This document shows positions 28,281 through 37,878 of a DNA stretch of 41,930 nucleotides, piece by piece; the first letter of the stretch is position 1; every line of letters begins with the position of its first letter. The notes beneath the pieces are model-generated. The model did no database searches. It worked only from the letters and a program-made list of their open reading frames with translations, and had not been told where the DNA came from. The position numbers were made by a program, and so were the translations under genes. The DNA is from Sulfuricaulis sp. (lineage in GTDB: Bacteria; Pseudomonadota; Gammaproteobacteria; Acidiferrobacterales; Sulfurifustaceae). The stretch spans positions 1 to 41,930 of the forward strand of contig JANLIC010000281.1 of NCBI GenBank assembly GCA_024654125.1, in the 5' to 3' direction.

Positions 28281-28309
28281 GGGTCCGCAGCCGTCAGCCG
28301 GGCGGGCCC
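28281..28309 (+). promoter_or_regulatory. Intercistronic hairpin between dsrA and dsrB
   Basis: gggtccgc-agccgtcagccgg-gcgggccc, 8-bp stem with one GU. Confidence 0.5.
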
Positions 28310-28351
28310 CACCTCTAAACACGACATGTAACAGGCTTTGGAGAGATAAAG

Positions 28352-29446
28352 ATGGCGCAAGCAACTACCGAGAAAGCAGCGACCCCGCGCTCACCGATCG
28401 AGTCCGGGTGCCCTGACGGCTTTCAGTACATGCATCCGCTAATGATCAAGAACTACGGGAACTGGGCGTATCATGACCGTCCGCGCCCGGGCGTGCTGCA
28501 CCACGTCGCCAAGAGCGGTGACGAGATCTGGACCGTGCGCGTTGGCACCCAGCGCCAGCTCGGCCCGTACGAAATCAACCTGTTGTGCGACATCATCGAC
28601 AAGTACGGCGAAGGTTTCGTGCGCTTCACCATCCGCTCGAACATGGAGATCATGGTCTCGAGCTGGGGCAAAGTCGAACCGCTGATCCAGGCCATGAACG
28701 ACGCCGGCTACCCGGTCGGCGGCACCGGCAACTCGGTGACCATGATTTCCCACACTCAGGGCTGGCTGCATTGCGACATCCCCGGCACCGACGCCTCGGG
28801 CGTGGTCAAGGCGCTGATGGACGACCTGCATGACGAGTTCATCAAGGAAGACATGCCGAACCGCGTGCACATCACCACCTCCTGCTGCCAGATCAACTGC
28901 GGCGGCCAGGGCGACATCGCCATCAACGTGCAGCACACCAAGCCGCCCAAGATCAACCACGATCTCGTGGCCAATGTGTGCGAGCGCCCGTCGGTGGTGG
29001 CACGCTGCCCGGTGGCGGCGATCCGCCCGGCCATGGTGAACGGCAAGCCGTCGCTCGAAGTCGACGAGAAAAAGTGCATCTGCTGCGGTGCCTGCTTCCC
29101 GCCCTGCCCACCGATGCAGATCAACGATCCCGAACATTCAAAACTCGCCATCTGGGTCGGTGGTAAGAACTCGAATGCCCGTTCCAAGCCGATGTTCCAC
29201 AAACTCGTGGCCGCCGGGGTTCCAAACAATCCGCCGCGCTGGCCGGAAGCAGGCGAGATCGTCAAGAAAATTCTGCGCGTCTACAAGCAAGACGCCAAAG
29301 ACTGGGAGCGCGTGGGAGACTGGGTCGAGCGCATCGGTTGGCCGCGATTCTTTGAACTGACGGAACTGCCGTTCACCAAGTTCCACATCGACAACTGGCG
29401 CGGCTCACGGCACATGCTGAACCAGTCGGCACACATCCGTTTCTAG
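28352..29446 (+). CDS. dsrB: Dissimilatory sulfite reductase beta subunit
   Basis: PIESGCPDGFQYMHPLMIKNYGNWAYHDRPRPGVLHHVAKSGDEIWTVRVGTQRQ...; TTSCCQINCGG, CICCGACFPPCPPM. Confidence 0.97.
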   Translation: MAQATTEKAATPRSPIESGCPDGFQYMHPLMIKNYGNWAYHDRPRPGVLHHVAKSGDEIWTVRVGTQRQLGPYEINLLCDIIDKYGEGFVRFTIRSNMEIMVSSWGKVEPLIQAMNDAGYPVGGTGNSVTMISHTQGWLHCDIPGTDASGVVKALMDDLHDEFIKEDMPNRVHITTSCCQINCGGQGDIAINVQHTKPPKINHDLVANVCERPSVVARCPVAAIRPAMVNGKPSLEVDEKKCICCGACFPPCPPMQINDPEHSKLAIWVGGKNSNARSKPMFHKLVAAGVPNNPPRWPEAGEIVKKILRVYKQDAKDWERVGDWVERIGWPRFFELTELPFTKFHIDNWRGSRHMLNQSAHIRF

Positions 29447-29474
29447 TTCCAGAGCAAGCGCAGTTATCACGCTC

Positions 29475-29496
29475 GACGCCGGGTTTTCCCGGCGTC
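29475..29496 (+). terminator. Strong intercistronic hairpin (attenuator/partial terminator or mRNA stabiliser) between dsrB and dsrE
   Basis: gacgccggg-tttt-cccggcgtc followed by tgtttgt; perfect 9-bp stem 28 bp after the dsrB stop. Confidence 0.65.
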
Positions 29497-29547
29497 TGTT
29501 TGTAAATCGTCGGGGTTAGCAATTGATAAATATCAAGGGGTACGCTG

Positions 29548-29907
29548 ATGAAGCTGGGTATCATGATCAATGAGGGTCCGTATACGCATCAAGCGTCGGA
29601 TACGGCTTATCTGTTTGCCAAAGCCGCGATCGAGAAAGGACACAAGATTCACCGTGTGTTCTTCTATCACGACGGCGTCTACAACGCGAACCGGCATGCC
29701 GAGCCGCCGCAGGACGACCGTAATATCGTCAATCGCTGGCAGAAGCTGGCCAAGGATCACCACGTCGATCTGGTGGTCTGCGTGGCGGCGGCGCTCCGCC
29801 GGGGCATCAAGGACGAAAATTTGCAGGAAGGTTTCCGCATTTCCGGCCTGGGCCAGTTGATCGAGACGGGAATCCAGTCGGACAGGATGGTGACCTTTGG
29901 CGATTAA
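29548..29907 (+). CDS. dsrE: Sulfurtransferase DsrE (DsrE2EFH complex/TusD-like)
   Basis: MKLGIMINEGPYTHQASDTAYLFAKAAIEKGHKIHRVFFYHDGVYNAN...; conserved Cys in DLVVCVAAALRRGI. Confidence 0.94.
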   Translation: MKLGIMINEGPYTHQASDTAYLFAKAAIEKGHKIHRVFFYHDGVYNANRHAEPPQDDRNIVNRWQKLAKDHHVDLVVCVAAALRRGIKDENLQEGFRISGLGQLIETGIQSDRMVTFGD

Positions 29908-29931
29908 TCCGGAACCATTGAGGGGAGTAAA

Positions 29932-30339
29932 ATGACCGAAGCAACGGGCGGCATTGAGATGGAAGAAGGTGTGGGCGGCAAGGTTAAAAAATTTCTGTAC
30001 GTGAACCGCAAGGCGCCGTACGGAACTATTTATGCCCTGGAATCTCTGGAGGTGGTGCTGATCGCGGCGGCATTCGATCAGGACGTGAGTCTGGCGTTCC
30101 TGGACGATGGCGTATATCAAATTGTCAAGGGCCAGCACACGAAACCGATCGACGTCAAGAATTTTTCGCCGGCGTATCGCGCACTGGAAGGCTATGACAT
30201 CGAGAAACTTTTCGTGGAAAAGGAATCCATGGAAGCCCGCGGCCTGAAAGAAGAGGACTTCATCGTTCCCGTGAAGGTTATCGGCACGCAGGAAATGACG
30301 GACCTCATGCAATCGCAAGACGTAATTTTGAGCTTTTAG
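29932..30339 (+). CDS. dsrF: DsrF (TusC-like)
   Basis: KKFLYVNRKAPYGTIYALESLEVVLIAAAFDQDVSLAFLDDGVYQIVKGQ. Confidence 0.94.
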   Translation: MTEATGGIEMEEGVGGKVKKFLYVNRKAPYGTIYALESLEVVLIAAAFDQDVSLAFLDDGVYQIVKGQHTKPIDVKNFSPAYRALEGYDIEKLFVEKESMEARGLKEEDFIVPVKVIGTQEMTDLMQSQDVILSF

Positions 30340-30350
30340 AGGAAAGATCG

Positions 30351-30650
30351 ATGCTGCATACCGTTAACAAATCGCCCACGGAACGCAACGCCCTGGAGAG
30401 TTGTCTCAAGCATCTCAAGAAGGGATGCGCCGTTCTGCTGATCGAAGACGGTGTTTACGGCGCCCTCAAGGGCACCTCAAGCACCAAGATGGTCGAACAG
30501 GCGCTCAAGAATCATCCGATCTATGCGCTTTATCCCGATATCGAAGCACGCGGAATGCAGGATCGGGTCATCGACGGCATCAAGCTGGTCGACTACAGCG
30601 GGTTTGTGGACCTGGCGGTGGAACACCCCAGCGTGCAAGCCTGGCTTTAG
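30351..30650 (+). CDS. dsrH: DsrH (TusB-like)
   Basis: MLHTVNKSPTERNALESCLKHLKKGCAVLLIEDGVYGALKGT. Confidence 0.93.
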   Translation: MLHTVNKSPTERNALESCLKHLKKGCAVLLIEDGVYGALKGTSSTKMVEQALKNHPIYALYPDIEARGMQDRVIDGIKLVDYSGFVDLAVEHPSVQAWL

Positions 30651-30685
30651 ATATTTTTATTCTTTAACTGACGAGGAGTGCTCAC

Positions 30686-31018
30686 ATGCCTATCACCGTA
30701 GCGGGTAAAACCGTTGAAACCGACGAAGAAGGATATCTCGCCAACCGTACCGATTGGAGCGAGGAAATCGCCAAGGAAATGGCCAAGGTCGACAACTGCG
30801 ACCTGTCGCAGAATCACTGGGAAGTCATCAATTTCCTGCGTCAATATTATGATGAATACCAGATCGCGCCCGCGGTGCGCGTGTTGACCAAGGCTATCGG
30901 CAAGAAGCTCGGCCCGGACAAGGGCAACAGCAAGTACCTGTACGAGCTGTTCCCGTACGGCCCAGCCAAGCAGGCGTGCAAATACGCCGGCCTGCCCAAG
31001 CCGACCGGCTGCGTCTAA
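30686..31018 (+). CDS. dsrC: DsrC with both C-terminal cysteines
   Basis: MPITVAGKTVETDEEGYLANRTDWSEEIAKEMAKVDNCDLSQNHWEVINFLRQYY...GPAKQACKYAGLPKPTGCV. Confidence 0.97.
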   Translation: MPITVAGKTVETDEEGYLANRTDWSEEIAKEMAKVDNCDLSQNHWEVINFLRQYYDEYQIAPAVRVLTKAIGKKLGPDKGNSKYLYELFPYGPAKQACKYAGLPKPTGCV

Positions 31019-31075
31019 CGCTTTCGACAACCCTCGGCAGGGGTTCTCCCCTTCCGAAAACGAGCGGGGTCAACG

Positions 31076-31822
31076 ATGTCGGCTGTGACAGTGATATTTA
31101 CGCTGCTTTTCTATGTGGCGACGGCTGTCCTCGTCATCGGCTTGGCGCGCAAGATTTTCATTTACGCGCGCACGCCGCAGCCATTGAAAATCCCCACCAC
31201 ACCGGCACCGACCACCCGCCTCGGGGTGGCCGCGCGCATGCTGCGCGAAGTCACCGTGTTCGAAAGCCTGTTCAAATCCAACAAGTGGACCTGGCTGTTT
31301 GGCTGGATTTTCCATTTCTGCCTGTTGGTCGAACTCATCTGGCACCTGCGCTATTTCACCGAACCGGTGCTGGTATTCCTCCCCTGGCTCCAGTGGTTCA
31401 TCAATTTCACCGGCTACGGCATGGTGCTCGGCCTGCTCGGCCTGTGGGGGCGGCGCTTCCTGGTGGATCGCGTGCGCTACATCAGCAGCCCGTCCGATCA
31501 CCTGATGCTGGCCCTGTTGATCGCGATCGGCGCCAGCGGCCTGGTCATGAAGTATCTCGTCCACACGGATGTCGTCGCCCTCAAGGCGTTCTTCCTCGGG
31601 TTGATGACGTTCCAGTGGCAGCCGTTGCCGGCCGATCCGGTGTTGCTGATTCACCTGACACTGGTCGCGACGCTCATGATCATATTCCCTGTCAGCAAAC
31701 TGCTCCACGCCCCGGGCGTGTTCTTCAGCCCCACCCTCAACCAGGTGGACAACCCGCGCGAAAAACGCTGGGTCGCCGGCTGGAGCGCCAAAATCGACAA
31801 CACCAAGACAGCCGGAAGTTAA
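31076..31822 (+). CDS. dsrM: DsrM, cytochrome b-type membrane subunit
   Basis: MSAVTVIFTLLFYVATAVLVIGLARKIFIYARTPQPLKIPTTPAPTT...; NarI-like TM segments; located between dsrC and dsrK. Confidence 0.95.
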   Translation: MSAVTVIFTLLFYVATAVLVIGLARKIFIYARTPQPLKIPTTPAPTTRLGVAARMLREVTVFESLFKSNKWTWLFGWIFHFCLLVELIWHLRYFTEPVLVFLPWLQWFINFTGYGMVLGLLGLWGRRFLVDRVRYISSPSDHLMLALLIAIGASGLVMKYLVHTDVVALKAFFLGLMTFQWQPLPADPVLLIHLTLVATLMIIFPVSKLLHAPGVFFSPTLNQVDNPREKRWVAGWSAKIDNTKTAGS

Positions 31823-31825
31823 GCG

Positions 31826-33316
31826 ATGGCCAATTTTGAAACCCCCGTCCTAGGCGAATATCAGACTATCCCGGAAGTCCATCCGGACACGATGGTCAAC
31901 AGCAAGCCGTTCGTGGCCAAACCCGATATTCAGGCCGGCGTCGGTTTTCCGGGCGAGCTGGCGCCGGGTTGGGAAAACGTCGCCGTCAAAAAACTGGGCG
32001 ACCTGGTTTCGCAATCGCGCGCACTTCAGGTGTTCCTGGATTCCTGCGTAAAGTGCGGCGCCTGCACCGACAAGTGCCACTATTATCTCGGCACCTCCGA
32101 CCCCAAAAACATGCCGGTGGCGCGCCAAGACCTGTTGCGCAGCGTGTATCGCCGTTATTACACCTTCGCCGGTAAATTCTTCCCCAAGCTTGTCGGCGCG
32201 CGCGACATGACCAAGGACGTGCTCGACGAGTGGTATACCTATTTTCACCAATGCTCGCAGTGCCGCCGTTGTTCGGTATTTTGCCCCTACGGCATCGACA
32301 CCGCCGAGATCTCCATGGCGGCGCGTGACGTGATGGACACCGTGGGCCTGGGCCAAAAGTACTCGAACGAAATCATCGGCAAAGTCCACAAGATCGGCAA
32401 CAATCTGGGATTACCGGAGTTGGCGCTGGCGGACACGCTCGCGGGTCTCGAGGAAGACGTGAAAGATGAAACCGGCGTGGACGTGAAATACCCGGTGGAC
32501 GTGAACGGCGCCGAGGTGCTGGTCGTCACCCCTTCCGCCGATTTCTTCGCCGAGCCGCACATCGACGGGCTGATCGGCTACGGCAAGGTGTTTCACCAGG
32601 CCGGCATATCCTGGACGCTGTCATCGCATGCCTCCGAGGCCGCCAATTTCTCCATGTTCATCGGCTCGCACGATAATCTGCATCGCGCGGCCATGCGCAT
32701 CCGCGAAGCGGCGCTCGACCTGGGGGTCAAGCGCATCGTCGTCGGCGAATGCGGGCATGCCTGGCGCGTGGCCTACAGCTTTTGGAACACGCTCATCGGT
32801 CCGTTCGATTTCCTGGACCAGCGCTACCCCATCCCGCAGCACATCTGCGAATTCACCTACGACCTGATCCAGCGCGGCGCGCTCACGCTCGACAAGTCCG
32901 CCAACGACGACAGGATCGTGACCTTCCACGATTCGTGCAACGTGTCACGTGCCTCGCGCATGGGCAATACGCCGGGCGGACAGTTCATGATTCCTCGCGC
33001 GATCATCAAGGCCTCCGTTAACAAATTTTACGACATGGCGCCGGAAACGATACACGAGAACACCTTCTGCTGTGGCGGCGGCGGCGGATTGCTGACCGAC
33101 GATTTGATGGAACTGCGCGTCAAGGGCGCGCAACCACGCATGCAGGCGCTCAAGCAGGTGGTGGATGAGTACGGCGTCAATCACGTCGCCGCCATCTGCG
33201 CCATTTGCAAGAGCCAGTTCACCAAGGTTCTGCCGTATTACAAATACCCGATGGACATGGTCGGCAGCGTGCACGGTCTGGTGAGCCGGGCGATTCAGCT
33301 CGGCGCCAAAAACTGA
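31826..33316 (+). CDS. dsrK: DsrK, HdrD-like Fe-S subunit
   Basis: DSCVKCGACTDKCHYYLGTSDPKNMP, CSQCRRCSVFCPYGID, ENTFCCGGGGG. Confidence 0.96.
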   Translation: MANFETPVLGEYQTIPEVHPDTMVNSKPFVAKPDIQAGVGFPGELAPGWENVAVKKLGDLVSQSRALQVFLDSCVKCGACTDKCHYYLGTSDPKNMPVARQDLLRSVYRRYYTFAGKFFPKLVGARDMTKDVLDEWYTYFHQCSQCRRCSVFCPYGIDTAEISMAARDVMDTVGLGQKYSNEIIGKVHKIGNNLGLPELALADTLAGLEEDVKDETGVDVKYPVDVNGAEVLVVTPSADFFAEPHIDGLIGYGKVFHQAGISWTLSSHASEAANFSMFIGSHDNLHRAAMRIREAALDLGVKRIVVGECGHAWRVAYSFWNTLIGPFDFLDQRYPIPQHICEFTYDLIQRGALTLDKSANDDRIVTFHDSCNVSRASRMGNTPGGQFMIPRAIIKASVNKFYDMAPETIHENTFCCGGGGGLLTDDLMELRVKGAQPRMQALKQVVDEYGVNHVAAICAICKSQFTKVLPYYKYPMDMVGSVHGLVSRAIQLGAKN

Positions 33317-33334
33317 TACCCATTAATATTTTTT

Positions 33335-33421
33335 GAAACCGCAGATAAACACAGATGAACGCAGATAAAGAAAAGAGATGGGTTGTTATATCCGTGTTGA
33401 TCCGTGTTCATCTGTGGTTCC
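33335..33421. repeat. Family A intergenic inverted repeat between dsrK and dsrL
   Basis: gaaaccgcagataaacacagatgaacgcagataaag ... atatccgtgttgatccgtgttcatctgtggttcc. Confidence 0.85.
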
Positions 33422-33458
33422 ATATTCATACATAAAGTTTTTTGACAGGAGATTCGTA

Positions 33459-35465
33459 ATGGCAACTCCCGCAGACAAGGCTAAAGAGGGTAAGGCCGGT
33501 TTCACGTTCCGCATGTTCAAGGACGATGACCAGGAATGGCCTTCTTTCCAATCGCGCATTTTCACGGCCGACGAGACTGACAAGTGCCCGACCTATGTGC
33601 ACAAGACACCGCCGTGTCAGGCGAGTTGTCCCTCGGGCGAGGACATCCGCGGCTGGCTCAATATCGCGCGCGGTATCGAGAAGCCGCCCAAGGACGTGAA
33701 GTGGCAGGAATACGCCTTCCAGCGCGCCGCCGACGCCAATCCCTTCCCTTCGATGATGGGCCGCGTTTGCCCGGCACCGTGCCAGACCGGTTGCAATCGT
33801 AACGTGGTGGAAGACTACGTCGGCATCAATGCCGTAGAGCAGTTTATCGGAGACTGGGCACTGCAAAACAACATCGCCTTCAAACCGGCCGAGCAGGAAA
33901 GCGGCAAGAAAGTCGCCGTCATCGGCGGCGGGCCGGCCGGCCTGGCGGCAGCCTATCAGCTGCGCCGCAAGGGACACGCGGTCACCTTGTTCGACGACCA
34001 CGATGAGCTCGGTGGCATGGCCAAGTACGGCGTGCCCGGCTATCGTCTGCCGCGCGATTCCCTGGACGGCGAGATCAACCGCATCATCGACATGGGCGTG
34101 AAGGTCAAGCTCAAGACCCGCATCGGCGTGGACATCTCGCTCGCCGACCTGGAGAAGGAAAACGACGCGATCCTGTTCGCGATCGGCTGCAAATCCGGCC
34201 GTGGCCTCCCGGTACCCGGCGCGGAGGCCCCCAACTGCATAACCGGTGTCGCCTTCCTCGAGGCCTTCAACCAGGGCCGCTTGAAAGCCGTGTCCGGCCG
34301 CGTGGTCGTGATCGGTGGCGGCGATACCTCCATCGACGTGGTCTCGGTGGCGCGTCGTCTAGGTTACATCAAGGAAATGGCCGAAACCGAACGTCCGGAA
34401 TATATCGTCATGGGACACACGGCCCACGACGTCGCGATCACGGCCAAGAAAGAAGGCGCCGAGGTCATGCTGATTTCACGCCAGCCGGTGGAAAAAATGA
34501 ACGCCGCCAAGCACGAGATCGAGGACGCCCAGCGTGAGGGCGTGACCATCCGCGGCTCACTGCAGCCGGTGAAAGTCATCCTTGATGAGAAGGGGCGTGC
34601 CAAGGCGCTGCGAGTCGTCGAACTTGATTTTTCGGGGGGCGCCAAGCCGGTGGAGAAACCCGGCACCGAGATAGACCTGGAGGCCGACCTGATCGTCTCC
34701 GCCATCGGCCAGATGGGCGACTTCCGCGGCATGGAGGATTTCAACAACGGCAAGGGGCTGATCAACGCCGACAAGTTCTACCAGGTCCCGGGCAAGCCCG
34801 GTTTCTTCGTGTGCGGCGACATCATCCGTCCGCACCTGCTCACCACCGTGATTGGCCAGGGTTCGATCGCCGCTGACAGCATCGATCACTACCTCAAGAA
34901 GCAGGAGATGGCCAAGCGCCCGAAGGTGGACGTGCGCCACTTCAACCTGCTGGAGAAATTGCAGGAAGTCGGCCTTACGCCGCAGGCATTCAAGCCGGAC
35001 GGCCCGGAAGACGAACGCCCTATCGATCGTGGCTTGCGCGGCACTGACGAGCAAGGCAAGGCCGTCGGTGGATTCGCGATCCACAACTACGAAGACCGCG
35101 CGGATGCCGAGGTATGCCAGTCCAACGAGTTGTTCCTCGGACATTTCCAATATACACCGCGCCTGAAGCGCACCGAGATGGTGCCAGACGCCAATGAGGT
35201 GCTGGGCCACTTCAAGGAACGCATGCTCGGCCTGGACGAGAAGCAAACCGTGGAGGAAGCCAAACGCTGCATGAGCTGCGGCATGTGCTTCGAGTGCGAC
35301 AACTGCGTGATCTATTGCCCGCAAATCGCGGTCAAGCGCACGCCCAAGACGGAATCGACCATGGGGCGTTATGTGTATACCGATTATGACCTGTGCATCG
35401 GTTGCCACATTTGCGCCGACGTCTGTCCGACCGGCTACATCAAGATGGGCATGGGCGATCACTAA
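33459..35465 (+). CDS. dsrL: DsrL, iron-sulfur flavoprotein (GltD-like NAD(P)H:acceptor oxidoreductase)
   Basis: GKKVAVIGGGPAGLAAAYQLRRKGHAVTLFD, VVVIGGGDTSIDVV; C-terminal ferredoxin CIGCHICADVCPTGYI. Start trimmed to MATPADKAKEG; the longer ORF runs into the upstream repeat. Confidence 0.95.
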   Translation: MATPADKAKEGKAGFTFRMFKDDDQEWPSFQSRIFTADETDKCPTYVHKTPPCQASCPSGEDIRGWLNIARGIEKPPKDVKWQEYAFQRAADANPFPSMMGRVCPAPCQTGCNRNVVEDYVGINAVEQFIGDWALQNNIAFKPAEQESGKKVAVIGGGPAGLAAAYQLRRKGHAVTLFDDHDELGGMAKYGVPGYRLPRDSLDGEINRIIDMGVKVKLKTRIGVDISLADLEKENDAILFAIGCKSGRGLPVPGAEAPNCITGVAFLEAFNQGRLKAVSGRVVVIGGGDTSIDVVSVARRLGYIKEMAETERPEYIVMGHTAHDVAITAKKEGAEVMLISRQPVEKMNAAKHEIEDAQREGVTIRGSLQPVKVILDEKGRAKALRVVELDFSGGAKPVEKPGTEIDLEADLIVSAIGQMGDFRGMEDFNNGKGLINADKFYQVPGKPGFFVCGDIIRPHLLTTVIGQGSIAADSIDHYLKKQEMAKRPKVDVRHFNLLEKLQEVGLTPQAFKPDGPEDERPIDRGLRGTDEQGKAVGGFAIHNYEDRADAEVCQSNELFLGHFQYTPRLKRTEMVPDANEVLGHFKERMLGLDEKQTVEEAKRCMSCGMCFECDNCVIYCPQIAVKRTPKTESTMGRYVYTDYDLCIGCHICADVCPTGYIKMGMGDH

Positions 35466-35483
35466 GTCCGTCATACACGAGGG

Positions 35484-35936
35484 ATGAGCGTGAGACGCAT
35501 TACAAAGCATCTGTTATGGATGTTTCCCGCGGCACTGGCAGCGGGCCTGCTCTCCGCCATGGTGAGTATTGCCGCCGACACGTCCGGCGCCAAATCCGCG
35601 CCAATCGGTCCGACCGTAAAGATCCACCGCGGCGAGCAGTGCGTGGAGCCGACCGAAGACATGCGGCGCAATCACATGCAGCACATCCTGCACCAGCGTG
35701 ACAAAACCGTGCACCAGGGCATCCGCACCAAGCCGCACAGCCTGACAAACTGCGTCGACTGCCACGCCGATCCCAAAACCAACAGCGTGCTCGGACAGGA
35801 AGGTTTCTGTTCTTCCTGCCATGAGTTTGCCTCGGTCAAGATCGATTGCTTCAGCTGCCATACCGACAAGCGCGACAAGAACGCCGTGGCGGTCGCACCC
35901 TTCAAAGGCACCGCGACTTCCGGGAGGAAACCATGA
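35484..35936 (+). CDS. dsrJ: DsrJ, triheme cytochrome c
   Basis: Three CxxCH motifs (CVDCH, CSSCH, CFSCH), N-terminal membrane anchor, HRGEQCVEPTEDMRRNHM. Confidence 0.95.
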   Translation: MSVRRITKHLLWMFPAALAAGLLSAMVSIAADTSGAKSAPIGPTVKIHRGEQCVEPTEDMRRNHMQHILHQRDKTVHQGIRTKPHSLTNCVDCHADPKTNSVLGQEGFCSSCHEFASVKIDCFSCHTDKRDKNAVAVAPFKGTATSGRKP

Positions 35937-36658
35937 GTCTCAGCCGGCGCGAATTCATCGGCATCGGAAGCGCCGCAGCGGCCGGTATGGCACTTGCTCC
36001 CGGGCTGCGCCTGATCGACCTGGCGCAGGCGCGCTCACCAGACGAGGCCGTCACCAGCCTGCAGCGCTGGGGGTTGCTGATCGACATCAACAAATGCCAC
36101 GACTGCGACGCCTGCGTGACCGCGTGTCACGAGGAAAACGGTGTTCACGGACACGGACGCCCCACCACCGACGCGCAGTGGATCCGCAAAGTCACGCTCA
36201 AGGACCAGCAGACCGGTCACGTCCAGACCCTGCCGCTCATGTGCCAGCATTGCGAAGAACCGCCGTGCGTAGACGTCTGCCCCACCGGCGCCTCGTTCAA
36301 ACGCGCCGACGGCATCGTGCTGGTCGACAAGCACATTTGCATCGGCTGCCGTTACTGCATGATGGCCTGCCCGTACAAGGCGCGCTCGTTCGTGCACGAA
36401 GATACCACCGACCAGAAACCGCATGCCCCGCGTGGCAAGGGCACGGTTGAATCCTGCACGCTATGCGTGCACCGGGTAGACGCCGGAAAGATTCCGGCTT
36501 GTGTCGAGGCCTGTAACAAGGATGGCAACAAGGCCATGGTGTTCGGCGATCTCAAAGACCGAAGCAGCGACATCAGCCAGCAACTGGCCGCGGGACCTTC
36601 GACCCAGCTACGCCCGGACCTTAACCTCAACACCGGCGTTCGCTACCGGGGGATCTGA
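35933..36658 (+). CDS. dsrO: DsrO, Tat-exported periplasmic ferredoxin-like subunit
   Basis: MSLSRREFIGIGSAAAAGMALAPG Tat leader; multiple 4Fe-4S motifs (CHDCDACVTACHEENG, CQHCEEPPCVDVCPTGA, CIGCRYCMMACPY). Confidence 0.95.
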   Translation: MSLSRREFIGIGSAAAAGMALAPGLRLIDLAQARSPDEAVTSLQRWGLLIDINKCHDCDACVTACHEENGVHGHGRPTTDAQWIRKVTLKDQQTGHVQTLPLMCQHCEEPPCVDVCPTGASFKRADGIVLVDKHICIGCRYCMMACPYKARSFVHEDTTDQKPHAPRGKGTVESCTLCVHRVDAGKIPACVEACNKDGNKAMVFGDLKDRSSDISQQLAAGPSTQLRPDLNLNTGVRYRGI

Positions 36659-36661
36659 CGC

Positions 36662-37873
36662 ATGGCACAGGCACATTTCGACACCATGGAAGGCCGCGGA
36701 TGGGGCTTTTATTTCCTGCTCGCGATTCTTGGCGGTTTCATCGTCGCCGCCGGACTGGCGGCCTTATACATGGAACATAACGGTCACTGGGTAACCGGCA
36801 TGTCCAATCAAATCGTTTGGGGCACGCCGCACGTGTTCGCGGTGTTCCTGATTGTCGCCGCCTCGGGCGCGCTCAACGTCGCCTCCATCGCCTCGGTCTT
36901 CGGCCGGCAACTCTATAAACCCCTGGCGCGGCTCTCGGGCCTGCTGGCCATCGCCCTGCTCGCCGGTGGCCTGATCGTGCTGGTGCTGGACCTCGGGCGG
37001 CCGGACCGGCTGATCGAGGCCATGCTCTATTACAACTTCAAGTCCATTTTTGCGTGGAATATTTTCCTTTACATCGGTTTCTTTGCTGTGGTGGTCGTGT
37101 ATCTGTGGATGATGATGGAGCGCCGCATGAACGATTTCACCAAGCCGGCCGGCGTGTTCGCCTTCCTCTGGCGTCTCACGCTCACCACCGGTACCGGCTC
37201 GATCTTCGGCTTCCTGGTCGCGCGCGACGCCTACGACACGGCGGTGATCGCCCCCATGTTCATCATCATGTCGTTTTCCTACGGCCTGGCGATTTTCATG
37301 ATCGTACTGCTGGCCGCCATGCGCTGGACCGAGCGGGAGCTGGGCGACGTGGTGTTCGGACGATTGCGCAACCTGCTCGGGGTGTTCGTGGCCGCCGTGC
37401 TGTATTTCGTCGTCGTCTACCACCTGACCAACCTGTACATCACCCAGCGCCACGGCATCGAGGGCTTCATCCTGCTGCACGGTGGTGTGTACACGCAAAT
37501 GTTCTGGATCGGCCAAATCATCCTGGGCAGCGTGATTCCCCTGGTCATTCTTTTCTCGCGCCTCGGCAAGTCGCGCACGCTGGTAGGGCTGGCCGCGCTG
37601 CTGGTGATTCTCGGGGGGCTGGCGCAGATGTACGTCACCATCATCGGCGGGCAGGCCTACCCCATGCCGCTGGTGCCGGGCAAGGATGCCAGCAGCAGTT
37701 TCTTCGACGGAGTCGTGGCCAGTTATGTGCCCAGCCTGCCCGAGGCAATGCTGGGCATCGGCGGCATCGCTTTGGCGCTGGCCCTGGTGGTCGTGGCCCT
37801 GAAGATACTACCGTTCCTGCCGCACAGCCTGTCGGACGCCGACGCCGATCCGCACTTTAAATCCGCCGCTTAA
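36662..37873 (+). CDS. dsrP: DsrP, NrfD-family membrane subunit
   Basis: Polytopic NrfD-like protein; LDLGRPDRLIEAMLYYNFKSIFAWNIFLY. Confidence 0.95.
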   Translation: MAQAHFDTMEGRGWGFYFLLAILGGFIVAAGLAALYMEHNGHWVTGMSNQIVWGTPHVFAVFLIVAASGALNVASIASVFGRQLYKPLARLSGLLAIALLAGGLIVLVLDLGRPDRLIEAMLYYNFKSIFAWNIFLYIGFFAVVVVYLWMMMERRMNDFTKPAGVFAFLWRLTLTTGTGSIFGFLVARDAYDTAVIAPMFIIMSFSYGLAIFMIVLLAAMRWTERELGDVVFGRLRNLLGVFVAAVLYFVVVYHLTNLYITQRHGIEGFILLHGGVYTQMFWIGQIILGSVIPLVILFSRLGKSRTLVGLAALLVILGGLAQMYVTIIGGQAYPMPLVPGKDASSSFFDGVVASYVPSLPEAMLGIGGIALALALVVVALKILPFLPHSLSDADADPHFKSAA

Positions 37874-37878
37874 CAGCC

